DNA from: Planctomycetota bacterium
Lineage (GTDB): Bacteria; Planctomycetota; Planctomycetia; Gemmatales; Gemmataceae
Assembly (NCBI GenBank): GCA_029777335.1
Contig: JAKOSN010000065.1
Span: 1-53,675 of the forward strand
Length of the DNA stretch: 53,675 bases
Direction: 5' to 3'
Shown: positions 1-9,700 of the stretch, in pieces
Position numbering within the stretch: the stretch's first letter is position 1
Layout: each line of letters begins with the position of its first letter
Notes under the pieces: generated by a model
Told to the model about the DNA's origin: nothing
Database searches by the model: none
Seen by the model: the letters and a program-made list of their open reading frames with translations, nothing else
Position numbers and translations under genes: made by a program

Positions 1-33
1 AGCATTGTAGCAACCGGCCCCGCATTGCGGCAC

Positions 34-1506
34 TCAGGTAAGGGGCAACCCCGGCGGTCCTTCCTCCTGGACAAGCAGTTCCCAGAGTCGAGCCACCAGC
101 CGGGTCGCTTCCCTGTCACGCGCCGTTTCTCCGGCGGGAACATCCATCCCGGCAACGGCGGCCGCCGCGCGTTCCTGGGCGGTGTTTAACAGCCGCTGAA
201 CTTGCTCGCGCAGGCGGATTTCGCTGCGCTGCGCCAGAAGTTCCACCGGCCGACTTTCTCCGGGCGGCAAGGGTGGATCACGCCGAAATGCCCGGTGCCA
301 GAGAAGTCGATCGTGAACATAGCGCGCGAGAGTCAGCCACACTCCATCCGGCAGTTCGCGTCGCTCCAGGGCTGCGAGCAATTTGCTTTCCGCCAACAGC
401 ACCGGATCGCCCAGCAACCCGAGCCAACGGCGCAGAGGTGCGGACAGATGCGGAAGTAACTTGGCGAGCGCCCAGGCGGCCATGCTGCGAACGCGCCGCG
501 ACCCTTCCCGCAGGCGCCGCAACAGACCTGCAATGCCGGGCAAACCCTCCACCCCCAGACGCCCAAGCATCTCCGCTGCGGCAGCGCGCGTATCGACGTT
601 GCTTCCCTCCAGCGCTTCCAGCAGGAGCGACACGCGCGCGCCTTCCGGTGCAAACGCAGCGAACGCCAGCCGCCGGGCAGCGCGCACCTGAAGACGTGTC
701 GGAGGCCCCGCCCATGCCAGCCACACTTTTTGCATTTTCACCGGATCATCCGTACTTGTGAGCAGTGCGCCCTGGCGTGCTCGCTCATTGCGTCGCAGAT
801 ACCAGTTTGTGGTGACATCCACCTGGCAATCGGCACGCAGGTAGGGGGAGTGGAGCAGATCGCGGAGCCCTCGTTCCGTAATCCATGTTTCGCGCAGATC
901 GAGAAACCGCAACTGAGCCAGGCGCGGCTGCATCGCCAGCATTTCCAGCGCTTCGTTGCCCACCACGGAACAGCGGCTCAACCCGAGCGCGTGCACATTC
1001 CTCAGATAAGGGGATTCCATCAGGCTGCGGAGGCGCGCCGCTTGCCAGGGGTTGCCACGCAGATCGAGTCCGCGCAGACGTTCCAGCCACGGGACCGCCG
1101 GGAGAGCGATGCTTCGTCGAAGCGTGTTGCACACCCAGATTTGAGTTACCGGGGCGCTGCGAAACAGTTCCTCTCCGCACTCCCCGAACAGGCTTTCCTC
1201 CATGCGCACCTTTTCGATGAAGCCGCGCCGGAAGGTATAGCCCTTGACCAGTCCACGCACCGGCTCGCTCCACTTCGCGCCGTACTCCCTCAGCAAGGCC
1301 TTCTCGCGCAGGCGCAATTCGTAGAGGTGCGGAGCCACCGCTTTCCAGTCTCCGCTTCCTTCCTCCCAGCGAGCCAGTTGACACTGAACCTGAATAAACT
1401 CCCCCCGCGGATCATTGCGCTCCAGCAGCCAGTCGGCATAAACAAGGCGCACTTCCTCGTTCTCGGGCTCCTCGACGATCGTGTGCAGAAAATCGGCGTC
1501 GTTCAT
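34..1506 (-). CDS. Repeat-companion domain protein with leucine-rich and HEAT-like repeats
   Basis: About 490 residues. The first 45 or so residues (MNDADFLHTIVEEPENEEVR, then LVYADWLLERNDPRGEFIQ) match the repeat-companion domain (TIGR02996 type) that Gemmata-like planctomycetes place in front of leucine-rich repeats. Residues about 110-230 are leucine-rich (LRGLDLRGNPW, LRFLDLRETWI), and residues about 280-370 form alanine/leucine-rich helical pairs like HEAT repeats. The start at 1506 is preceded by GAGGTG at a suitable distance; the frame stays open further upstream without a better start. No signal peptide or membrane segment is seen, so it is probably a cytoplasmic interaction scaffold. 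It lies 67 bases downstream of the sulfatase gene on the same strand and may be cotranscribed. Its partner and function are unknown. Confidence 0.85.
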   Translation of the reverse strand: MNDADFLHTIVEEPENEEVRLVYADWLLERNDPRGEFIQVQCQLARWEEGSGDWKAVAPHLYELRLREKALLREYGAKWSEPVRGLVKGYTFRRGFIEKVRMEESLFGECGEELFRSAPVTQIWVCNTLRRSIALPAVPWLERLRGLDLRGNPWQAARLRSLMESPYLRNVHALGLSRCSVVGNEALEMLAMQPRLAQLRFLDLRETWITERGLRDLLHSPYLRADCQVDVTTNWYLRRNERARQGALLTSTDDPVKMQKVWLAWAGPPTRLQVRAARRLAFAAFAPEGARVSLLLEALEGSNVDTRAAAAEMLGRLGVEGLPGIAGLLRRLREGSRRVRSMAAWALAKLLPHLSAPLRRWLGLLGDPVLLAESKLLAALERRELPDGVWLTLARYVHDRLLWHRAFRRDPPLPPGESRPVELLAQRSEIRLREQVQRLLNTAQERAAAAVAGMDVPAGETARDREATRLVARLWELLVQEEGPPGLPLT

Positions 1507-1573
1507 GGGCACCTCGCTTTCCACCATCAGGAGGCGCCGAAGGTCCTTTCTGTTCGCGCACACCTCGGGGCGC

Positions 1574-3439
1574 TCATTCCCCCTGGGTGCGAAGATCCTG
1601 AAGCAAGCGCGGAACGTAGGGACTGTAGCGCGGATCGGGGAGTTTTCCCTTCGTGGGCAATGCCTTGATGGCCTCCTTCGACGGTTTTACCCGGTCCCCC
1701 AGAGCATCGAGGGCGTTGAGAGCCGCCACCGCGACAAAGACATCGTTTTTCACCATATCACAGAGCGGAAGCAAGGTGCGCAGCGCGACTTTCTGGTCAT
1801 CCGCCGATCCGAATTGTCCGAGAGCCTGGGCGGCGACAATGCGCACATAAGGCGAACGATCCTGCAGCGCCTGGTGCAACGCCTCACTCCCGGCCATGTA
1901 TCCTTTCGCCCCGCGCATCAGCAAACCAAGGGCGGCCCAGTAGCGAACGGCGCTCTCGTCGTCCGTCAACCCCTTCTTCAAGGTGTCGGTCGCCTTGGGA
2001 TCCAGGATCGAGGCATACTCCGCCATCGCAAAAATACGATCAAAGGGATACTTCTTCTCGTTGTGGCCCAGATCATAGGGGCTTTCTCCCGGAGCGCGCG
2101 TGAATCGTTCTCCCTCGGGAAGGAAACCGACATCGCGAATCGAGCGTGCCCACCCCTGCTGCGCCTGTCGCATCCTCTTCATGATCTCCTGATGCATGGG
2201 CGAGTGAGCCAGGTTCTTTACCTCGTCGGGATCACTTTGCAAATCGTAGAGTTCTTCTGGGGGTTTGCGATTCCAGAAGATCTCCTGCGCGGCGGTGAGT
2301 TTGCCCTGATCGTGCAGGTGCTTCCACACTCTGGTGGTCGGCGTCTGGAACATGTACTCCACGTGTTGACCGTAAATCAGGTGTGGCAGGTAGTTGCGGA
2401 CGTAGACGTACCGGCCATCGGTCACGCTCCGGATCAGATCGTAGCGCTCGTCCATGCGGCCACGGAAACCGAAAAGGTAAGGGGGTTCAGGCGTGGCGAA
2501 TTCTCCGAGGAAGGCGTGTCCCTGCATCCACCCCGGCGGCTTGATTCCGGCCAGGGAAAGAACCGTCGGAGCGAAATCGACGAAGCTCACCAGCCGATCG
2601 CATTTGCCGCCCTCCTTGTATTCCCGCGGTGCGAGCGCGCGCCATTTCCTGGGAAAGTGGACGACCAGCGGAACGTGCAACCCGGAGTTGCACGGCGAAC
2701 GTTTGCTCCGCGGCATACCTGAGCCGTGATCGGCAAAGTAAAAGACGATCGTGTCCTCCGCCAACCCTGCTTGCTCGAGTTCCTTCAGGCGCGCCCCCGC
2801 ATCGGCATCTGCCTCGGTCACGGTATCGTAATACTGAGCCCAGTCCTGGCGCACCTCAGGCGTGTCGGGGTGATACGAGGGAATGGGGACCCGGGCCGGA
2901 TCATGAATCGCCCTGTGCGGGCGCACGCGCAATTTGCTCTCGTGGCTCTTGACCGAGTTGAACACCGCAAAGAAGGGCTGATTGGGTTGGCGATTCTTCC
3001 AGTGGGCCTTCGCGTTGGAGGCATCCCATACCTTGCCCGGTTTGGCCAGATTGTAATCCTCCTTCGCGTTGTTGGTGCAATAGTAACCCGCCTCGCGCAA
3101 TATCTGCGGGAACATCTTCATTCCCCTGGGATAGGGCACCAGCGAACGCATGTGTTCGCCCCCCGTGGAGGGAGCATACATCCCCGAAATCAGGGTGGTT
3201 CGCGCCGGCGCGCACACCGGGGCGTTTGACCAGACATGTGTGTAGATCATCCCTTTGGCGGCCAGGCGATCCACGTTCGGTGTGGAGGCGTAGCGGTCGC
3301 CGTAACACCCCATCTGGGGGCCGTGATCCTCGCTGGTCAGCCAGAGAATGTTCGGATGCCCGGTAGGTTTCTCTGCCAGCGCTCGCGAACTGAGAAAGGC
3401 GAGAGTAACGGCGACAAGATAAATTCGACCCAGCGTCAT
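1574..3439 (-). CDS. Exported sulfatase with C-terminal HEAT-like repeats
   Basis: About 621 residues. It should hydrolyse sulfate esters, probably of polysaccharides, outside the cytoplasm. The chosen start gives a signal peptide (MTLGRIYLVAVTLAFLSSRALA). The sulfatase core begins at about residue 29 (NILWLTSEDHG, metal site). It carries the formylglycine signature C-x-P-x-R as CAPAR at residues 76-80, with Cys76 the residue to be oxidised, and a later FYFADHGSGMPRSKRSP metal/active-site block. After about residue 480 the chain turns into alanine-rich helical repeats (AVRYWAALGLLMRG, YVRIVAAQALGQFG) that look like HEAT repeats. Planctomycetes commonly carry many sulfatases of this type. No sulfatase-maturing enzyme gene is visible in the window. 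The substrate cannot be read from sequence. Confidence 0.9.
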   Translation of the reverse strand: MTLGRIYLVAVTLAFLSSRALAEKPTGHPNILWLTSEDHGPQMGCYGDRYASTPNVDRLAAKGMIYTHVWSNAPVCAPARTTLISGMYAPSTGGEHMRSLVPYPRGMKMFPQILREAGYYCTNNAKEDYNLAKPGKVWDASNAKAHWKNRQPNQPFFAVFNSVKSHESKLRVRPHRAIHDPARVPIPSYHPDTPEVRQDWAQYYDTVTEADADAGARLKELEQAGLAEDTIVFYFADHGSGMPRSKRSPCNSGLHVPLVVHFPRKWRALAPREYKEGGKCDRLVSFVDFAPTVLSLAGIKPPGWMQGHAFLGEFATPEPPYLFGFRGRMDERYDLIRSVTDGRYVYVRNYLPHLIYGQHVEYMFQTPTTRVWKHLHDQGKLTAAQEIFWNRKPPEELYDLQSDPDEVKNLAHSPMHQEIMKRMRQAQQGWARSIRDVGFLPEGERFTRAPGESPYDLGHNEKKYPFDRIFAMAEYASILDPKATDTLKKGLTDDESAVRYWAALGLLMRGAKGYMAGSEALHQALQDRSPYVRIVAAQALGQFGSADDQKVALRTLLPLCDMVKNDVFVAVAALNALDALGDRVKPSKEAIKALPTKGKLPDPRYSPYVPRLLQDLRTQGE

Positions 3440-3564
3440 GGGAATGCATCTCCACGGCAGACTGAAGGGAAGGACCGGCGCGCGAGCGGTCGTGCCTCCG
3501 CACCAGACTGTCGCTGAGAATACCGGGGAAGGGTGTGCTGCTTCAACCAAATAGGCGGAGAAAA

Positions 3565-4563
3565 TCACCCACGGGGACGTCGTGCCCAACCGATCAAAAA
3601 ATGCCACACCAGCAAGGCGCCCCAGCGGGCGCTCTGGCCATCGCGATCCAGCCAGGGATTGATTTCCACCACCTCGAAACTGGTGACCGCCGGCAATTCC
3701 CCCGCCAATCGTGCCAGTTCAATCACCGTGTCCGCTGAAAGCCCGAGCGGATTGGGAGCACTCACCCCGGGCATCGCTGCCATCTGGATGACATCGGCGT
3801 CAATACTCACATGCACGGAGGTTCCGCCCCGAGCCAGGCGCGCATACTCGACACGAAAGAGATCCAGGAGTGAACCTCTGCACGCGCTCGCCCAGTGCAG
3901 CACACAGCCTTTTTTCTCGGCGTAATTCTGATGTGCCCGCGCGGTGGCAAAGGGCTGCAGTCCAAGGCAAACGTAATGCGAACCGGGGAGGGGAGCGCTG
4001 ACATGCTCCAGCATCTGCCGAAAAGGCGATCCGCTATGTCCCTTTCCTTGCAAGCAGGGACGCACATCGAGATGGGCATCCACATTGAGAACCCCCACCC
4101 CCCGGCGCGCCTGGACATAGCCCAGGTAAGTCCCGTAGGCGGTTTCATGGCCTCCACCGAGCACGACCGGGAGCAGGCCCCGCGCCAGCATCGCCGCGAT
4201 CACTTTCCCCAGATGTTCCTGGCTCGTTTCGAGATCCCCAGAGGTCCTGATATCTCCCAGATCCAATGGCGGCGTCGCCGAGAGATCGAGGCCCAGCGGA
4301 CCATGCCAGGGAGTGAAACGCGCCAGCCAGTGCCGGATCTCTGCAGGAGCCGCCGCAGCCCCAGTACGTCCACCGTTACGTCGCACTCCCTCATCCTGGG
4401 GAAAGCCAAGGATAACGGGGCGGGGCGTGGTCAGCGCAACGTCGTCTCCCTGCCAGCACTCCACGACGTGTCCCAGGCGCGGATCATCCTCCCGAAGGGG
4501 CAGATCGCTGGGGGGGTGACATGGTTGGAGCAGTGTAGACCAGGCGTCCGCGTTTGATGACAT
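3565..4563 (-). CDS. hutG: Formimidoylglutamase-like arginase/ureohydrolase family protein
   Basis: About 332 residues. Ureohydrolase fold enzyme, most likely hydrolysing N-formimidoyl-L-glutamate in the last step of histidine degradation. The two-manganese-site motifs are visible: GGGHE near residue 120, DAHLDVR near 145, and SIDADVIQMAAMPGVSAPNP near 245. The assignment to formimidoylglutamase over arginase or agmatinase rests on the adjacent imidazolonepropionase gene, whose product feeds it. The start is uncertain: ATG at 4563 lies 80 bases inside the 3' end of hutI, with another ATG at 4572 preceded by a weak GGGA. An overlap of this kind suggests translational coupling. The GTG, TTG and ATG codons downstream would remove the conserved DDPRLG N-terminal segment. 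Confidence 0.85.
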   Translation of the reverse strand: MSSNADAWSTLLQPCHPPSDLPLREDDPRLGHVVECWQGDDVALTTPRPVILGFPQDEGVRRNGGRTGAAAAPAEIRHWLARFTPWHGPLGLDLSATPPLDLGDIRTSGDLETSQEHLGKVIAAMLARGLLPVVLGGGHETAYGTYLGYVQARRGVGVLNVDAHLDVRPCLQGKGHSGSPFRQMLEHVSAPLPGSHYVCLGLQPFATARAHQNYAEKKGCVLHWASACRGSLLDLFRVEYARLARGGTSVHVSIDADVIQMAAMPGVSAPNPLGLSADTVIELARLAGELPAVTSFEVVEINPWLDRDGQSARWGALLVWHFLIGWARRPRG

Positions 4564-5770
4564 GGCGCACATGGTTGATCCCGTAATGATAAAAGAGCTG
4601 TTTGTGATTGGGAACATCACAGACGATGAGATCGCCCACTTTTCCGGGTTCGAGAGAACCGATCTGCTCGGCTCGCCCCAGGGCCGCGGCGGCATTCAAT
4701 GTGAGGGCGACTACCACCTCGCTCGGGAGCATCTTCATCTGGGTGCATGCCATCGTCCCCACCAGGGGAAGATTTTCGGTCGGACAGGTGCCGGGGTTGC
4801 AATCGCTGGCCAGGGCGATGGCGGCTCCCCCGGCGAGGAGTCGGCGTGCCGGTGCGTACGCCACCCCAAGAAAAAAGGCCGTTCCAGGAAGCAACGTCGC
4901 GATCGTGCCCGAGGCAGCCAGGGCCTCGATGCCACGCTCGGTCACGCAGAGGAGATGATCGGCGGAGACCGCTCCCAGTTCCGCCGCCAGTTCCGCCCCA
5001 CCCAGCGGAGTCAATTCATCGGCGTGGATTTTGAGACGCAGGCCCAGCGCGCGGGCCCGTTCCAGCACTCGCCGTGACTCGGCGAGCGCGAACACTCCTG
5101 TTTCACAAAAGATATCGCAAAACTCTGCCAATTGGCTCCGTGCCACCTCGGGGAGCATCTCGTCAGCGAGCAACCGAAGGTAGGCAGCGCGATCGTGAGC
5201 AAACTCGGGGGGAACGGCATGAGCCCCGAGGAATGTGGGCACCAGCGTGAGAGGCCCCTCGGCGTTCAGGTCAGCGATCACTTCCAGGCATTTGATCTCC
5301 TCGGCCAGGCTGAGACCATACCCGCTCTTGACTTCGACCGTGGTCACGCCGTGAGCCAGGAGCCGGTGCAAGCGGCCTCGCGCAAGGGTCTTTAACTCTT
5401 CTTTGCTGGCCTGGCGGACGCGGCGCACCGTGGCATTGATTCCTCCCCCGCAGGCAGCAATCTCCTGATAGCTCTTGCCAGCCAGGCGCTGCTCAAACTC
5501 GTCCTCGCGCGTTCCGGCGAAGATCAGGTGCGTGTGGCTGTCGACCAACCCGGGGAGGACGGTTTGTTGTTGGGCATGCAGAACCTGCGTGTTGGGGGGA
5601 AGCGGGGGAAGGTCGGCGCTTGGCCCAACCCAGCGAATCAGCGAGTCTTCGACAAGAATCGCTCCCTCGCGAATGATCTCCGGCTCGGAGCATGCCGTGC
5701 CCGTTTTGCGTCGTTCTCCCCGACGCGCAACGCACACGAGTTCGGCAGCATCCCGAATGAGTAACGGCAT
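4484..5770 (-). CDS. hutI: Imidazolonepropionase
   Basis: About 428 residues, the usual length. It hydrolyses 4-imidazolone-5-propanoate to N-formimidoyl-L-glutamate, the third step of histidine degradation, in the cytoplasm. The amidohydrolase metal site HTHLIFAGTREDEFE is near residue 75, followed by the family's YGLSLAEEIKCLEV block, IHADELTPLGGAELA, the ASDCNPGT motif and a C-terminal GDLIVCDVPNHKQLFYHYG segment, all typical of HutI. The start at 5770 has a strong AAAGGAG upstream at good spacing. hutG follows with an overlap. Neither histidine ammonia-lyase (hutH) nor urocanase (hutU) is in the window, so the pathway must be completed elsewhere. The 130-base gap to the divergent PfpI-like gene should contain both promoters. 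Confidence 0.93.
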   Translation of the reverse strand: MPLLIRDAAELVCVARRGERRKTGTACSEPEIIREGAILVEDSLIRWVGPSADLPPLPPNTQVLHAQQQTVLPGLVDSHTHLIFAGTREDEFEQRLAGKSYQEIAACGGGINATVRRVRQASKEELKTLARGRLHRLLAHGVTTVEVKSGYGLSLAEEIKCLEVIADLNAEGPLTLVPTFLGAHAVPPEFAHDRAAYLRLLADEMLPEVARSQLAEFCDIFCETGVFALAESRRVLERARALGLRLKIHADELTPLGGAELAAELGAVSADHLLCVTERGIEALAASGTIATLLPGTAFFLGVAYAPARRLLAGGAAIALASDCNPGTCPTENLPLVGTMACTQMKMLPSEVVVALTLNAAAALGRAEQIGSLEPGKVGDLIVCDVPNHKQLFYHYGINHVRHVIKRGRLVYTAPTMSPPQRSAPSGG

Positions 5771-5900
5771 CCTCGCTCCTTTCCCGAGGGGGGGCAACGG
5801 GCACGGCGGCGAGCGCGGTGCCTGACCTTTCTTCGCAGCCACGAATGATCTAGAATTAACTTATGCTGGATACCTTCCCTGGTACGAGGGGCTCATCGTT

Positions 5901-6410
5901 ATGAGAGTGCTGATCCTGGTTGCCGACGGGTTCAATGATCTGCAACTGTTCTATCCCTGGTTTCGGCTTCGCGAGGAAGGGTTTGCGGTGACGATCGCGA
6001 CCCCTGCCGGCCAGGCCGTGACCGGGCAGCATGGCTACAAGGTTGAGGCAGACATGCCCGTTCGGGAGATCAATCCTGGCGAATACAGTCTGCTGGTGAT
6101 CCCGGGCGGACAATCGCCAGAAAAGTTGCGTCTGCGAGAATCGGCGGTCGATATTGCGCGCACCTTCATGGATCAGGATCGCCCCGTGGCAACCCTGGGA
6201 CATGGCCCCCAGCTGTTGATCAGCGCTTACTGTCTGACCGCTCGCCAGCTGACCTCCTGCCCGGCGATTCGCGACGATATCCGGGCCGTGGGCGGGATCT
6301 ATCGCGACGACCCGTATGTGGTCGACAACAACCTGATCAGTGGCCGCGGGGCCGACGATCTCCCCGATTTCTGCCGATCCTTGCTCTCCGTCCTGCGCGT
6401 CAGCGCCTGA
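5901..6410 (+). CDS. DJ-1/PfpI family protein lacking the nucleophile cysteine
   Basis: About 169 residues, a normal length for the DJ-1/PfpI superfamily of class I glutamine-amidotransferase-like folds. The N-terminus MRVLILVADGFNDLQLFYPW, the central LLVIPGGQSPEKL, and the nucleophile-elbow region PVATLGHGPQLLISA are easily aligned. In active family members the elbow reads A-x-C-H-G-P; here residue 100 is Gly (codon GGA at 6198-6200) followed by His101. The acidic residue that normally supports the cysteine near residue 12 is also replaced (FND). It is therefore unlikely to be a cysteine protease, glyoxalase III or deglycase by the usual mechanism. It may be a binding or regulatory protein. 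A hairpin terminator follows at 6432-6462. Confidence 0.88.
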   Translation: MRVLILVADGFNDLQLFYPWFRLREEGFAVTIATPAGQAVTGQHGYKVEADMPVREINPGEYSLLVIPGGQSPEKLRLRESAVDIARTFMDQDRPVATLGHGPQLLISAYCLTARQLTSCPAIRDDIRAVGGIYRDDPYVVDNNLISGRGADDLPDFCRSLLSVLRVSA

Positions 6411-6792
6411 GGGCCTCCCGGAGACTCTCAAGGGAACGGCCAGGCTTCCCCGGACCGTTCCCTTCTCCCTCTCGTGCAGATCTCTCTGTTTTCTCGATTT
6501 CCACAGGCTTTTCTGCTCCTGCATGAATCCCACAGCCGGGGTTGACTTGAGGGCGGATTTCGGAGACTTTACCCCCGTGAGCCGTGCTGCTCGCGTGGTG
6601 AGTGGTTCCGGCCCAGAGGTCATTCTATTCGTTCTTTCGCAGCATGTGGACTCTGTGTCCGTCCTCCCTCTCCCTTGAGTTGCACCACCGTTTCACTCAC
6701 CGAGGATTCTGCTGCACCTGCGTTGCTTCCTTCGGGCGCGCGTGTTCCCCACGCCGCCACTCCTCACGGTTTCTCATGGAGGAATCAGCTCC
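6411..6792. other. Intergenic region before the ELWxxDGT gene
   Basis: 382 bases with no credible gene. The left part holds the terminator of the preceding gene (6432-6462). A TTGACT hexamer at 6542-6547 resembles a -35 element, but no good -10 follows at normal spacing. The sequence just before the next start (GGAGGA near 6779) acts as the ribosome binding site. Short open frames here have no family features. Confidence 0.6.
6432..6462 (+). terminator. Hairpin terminator after the PfpI-like gene
   Basis: Perfect 8-base inverted repeat GGGAACGG (6432-6439) and CCGTTCCC (6455-6462) with a 15-base loop, followed by a pyrimidine-rich TTCTCCCTCTC. It lies 21 bases after the stop codon of the PfpI-like gene. 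The run after the stem is not pure T, so efficiency is uncertain. Confidence 0.55.
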
Positions 6793-9700
6793 ATGTTCCA
6801 CGGATGGTGGTCACAGTGGACTCGCGGACTCCCGGCGTTGCCGCAGCCTCCGCGTGGGCGATCGAAACTCGCCATGGAAGTCCTCGAAGATCGTCTGGTG
6901 TTGTCCGCGACGTTGGTTCAGGATCTCAATCTGACCACCTCGTCCAGCTTCTCTCCTTTGACGGGAGTGGGCGCCACTGCAACGCTGGATAACTTCACCT
7001 ATTTCGGCATCAATGACGGCACCAGCGCCAACGCCTTGTGGCGCACCGATGGCACTCTCCAGGGAACAACGCGCGTCAAGGCGATCGGTTCCACGGCGGT
7101 GGCGAGTCTCTCCATCAGCAACCTGACCCGGGTTGGAGATCGGCTCTTTTTTACCGTGGATGACGGGATTCACGGGACCGAACTCTGGACCTCCGATGGA
7201 ACGGACGCTGGCACCAACCTGGTGCGCGACATCGCCACCGGCATGGCTCCGCCGGTCTGGGGAGTCCCCGCCCAACCCCTCTCCTCCAATCCCAGTGACC
7301 TGACCGCGCTGGGGGACAAACTCTACTTTGTCGCCGACGATGGGGAGCACGGTCGCGAGTTATGGGTGAGCGATGGCACCGCAGACGGCACTCACCTCGT
7401 CATCGACCTCGATCCCACCACCAACGGGGATACGCCCGGAGATGGGCCCGGGCATCTCACCGTCTTCCAGGATCAGCTGTACTTCTTCGCCAGCGATGGG
7501 GTCCACGGCACCGAACTTTGGACCAGTGATGGTTCCAGCGAGGGAACCCACCTGGTGAAGGACATCAATCCAGGGGCTGGGAGTTCAGGTGGGACGTTTA
7601 CTCCGCCCTCGGGAACGTGGTTAGCCTCCGCCTTTGACATGCTCGTGGTTGGCGACCGCCTGTATTTCGCCGCCGATGATGGCACCCACGGCACGGAACT
7701 CTGGCGTACCGATGGCACCGAGGATGGCACGGTCCTGGTCAAGGATATCAACCCCGGGGTGACCGCCTCCCCAGTTGACGGCTCTGATGTCCCCAGTAGT
7801 TCCGCGCCTGCCTATCTGACCCGCCTTGGAGCATCGCTCTATTTTGTTACGATGAACGGGGAAAGCGGCTACGAACTCTGGAAGAGCGACGGCACGGAAG
7901 ACGGGACCACGCTCGTCAAGGATCTTGGCAACGGCAACAGTTCTCCTCGTGCCCTTATCACAGCTGGGAACAAGTTGTTCTTCCTCGCCAGCACAGGGCC
8001 GGATGGGTCCGAAGCGCTCTGGCAGAGTGGGGGCACACCGGGGAGTACCCGGAAGGTTGTCGATTTGAACACCTTCCCCCCGGATGGCCTGGATCCAACC
8101 AATCCGCTCCTGGTGATGGGGAACAACGTCTTCTTTGCTGCCAGCACCACAGCGACAGGCCGCGAACTTTGGATGAGCGACGGCACGCAGGCAGGCACGC
8201 GTCTGGTGAAGGATATTCGCCGCGGGAAAGCCGGCTCGGGGGTTCAGTTCCTGGGTGTGAATGGCAATCAGCTGCTCTTCGCTGCCAACGATGGGAAACA
8301 TGGCCTGGAGCTCTGGAAGAGTGTCAATGGGCGGACCGGGGACACGCGATTGGTGGACGACATCAACACCAACACCCGTGATGCCGTTCCGGCTCAACTG
8401 CTCGCTTTCAAAAATCAGATCCTTTTTGTAGCCGATGATGGCATTCGTGGGGCGGAGTTGTGGATGACCAACGGCAAACCCGGTGGGATGCGCCTGGTCC
8501 GCGACATCAACACTGGTTTCGAGTCCTCCTATCCAGAGGGGGTCATACCTGCCAGCTCCAACATTCGGAATCTGACCAAGCTTGGTGCCTATGTCTACTT
8601 TGTCGCCGATGATGGAGTCCACGGCGAGGAACTTTGGCGAACGGATGGCACCACCTCTGGTACGCGCATGGTGAAGGATATCAACCCCGGTTCGGCAGGG
8701 TCCGCAATCACCTCGCTCACCGTGCTGGGGCGGAATCTCTATTTTGTCGCCGACGATGGCATCCACGGGCGCGAACTGTGGATCACTGATGGAACCTCCC
8801 GTGGGACACGCATGGTGGAGGACATCAACTACAAGCCCCCACTTCCCAATCTCTCCGATCATCCCGGGGATTCTGGGAATCCCGGGATCATGGGCGGACC
8901 CGCAGATCCAGGGACCGGCGATCCTGGCCCGCCGCCCTCCGATCCGCCAACCACCCAGGCTTCCGATCCTCAGGAATTGACCGTCTTTCGCGGGCGGATT
9001 TACTTTAGCGCCGATGATGGATTGCGCGGCCGCGAACTCTGGGTCAGCGATGGCACCACGCTCGGAACCCGCCTGGTCGCCGATATCAACCCGGGCATTT
9101 CCCTTGATCAGGCTCCGGATGGCCTTGGAGATCCGTATCTCCCGGATAGCTCCAATCCCTCGCATTTAACCGTCGTCGGGAAAACTCTTTTCTTCGCAGC
9201 GGACGACGGCGTGAACGGGGTGGAATTGTGGAAGAGCGATGGGACAGAACGAGGCACCGTTCTGGTACGCAACATCGCGCGAGGGTCGCAAGGCGATCCA
9301 ACCGGGTCGTTCCCCGACCAACTGACCGCCGTCGGCAACACGCTGTACTTCACCGCCTCGGATAATCGCAACGGACTTGGGTTGTGGAAATCCGATGGGA
9401 CCAGCGCAGGCACTGTTCTGGTTCGCTCCTTTGCCCCCTCCAACGACCTCTTTTACGGGCAAATTGCCTCGTTGACGAATGTCAACGGCCGACTGTACTT
9501 CACCGCCAGCACCTCCCAGTCGGGTTTGGAGTTGTGGGTGAGCGACGGTCACTGGAGCAATACCAAACTGGTCAAGGATATCTTCCCGGGAACGACCGTG
9601 GTTCCCTACCTTCCGGATCCGGTACCCAACAGTTCGGCACCTTCCAACCTGATGGCGGTCGGGAACCAGGTTTATTTCTACGCCGAGGATGCCAACCACG

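Noticed and set aside
730..2722. Two plus-strand open frames of 312 and 413 residues
   Set aside because: Antisense to the repeat-companion and sulfatase genes, which have clear domains; these frames show none.
6340..6678. 112-residue plus-strand open frame
   Set aside because: It begins inside the PfpI-like gene and runs over its terminator; composition is unlike coding sequence.
7621..9165. 514-residue open frame on the minus strand
   Set aside because: Antisense to the ELWxxDGT gene. Its periodic composition mirrors the sense repeats and it has no credible start or domain.
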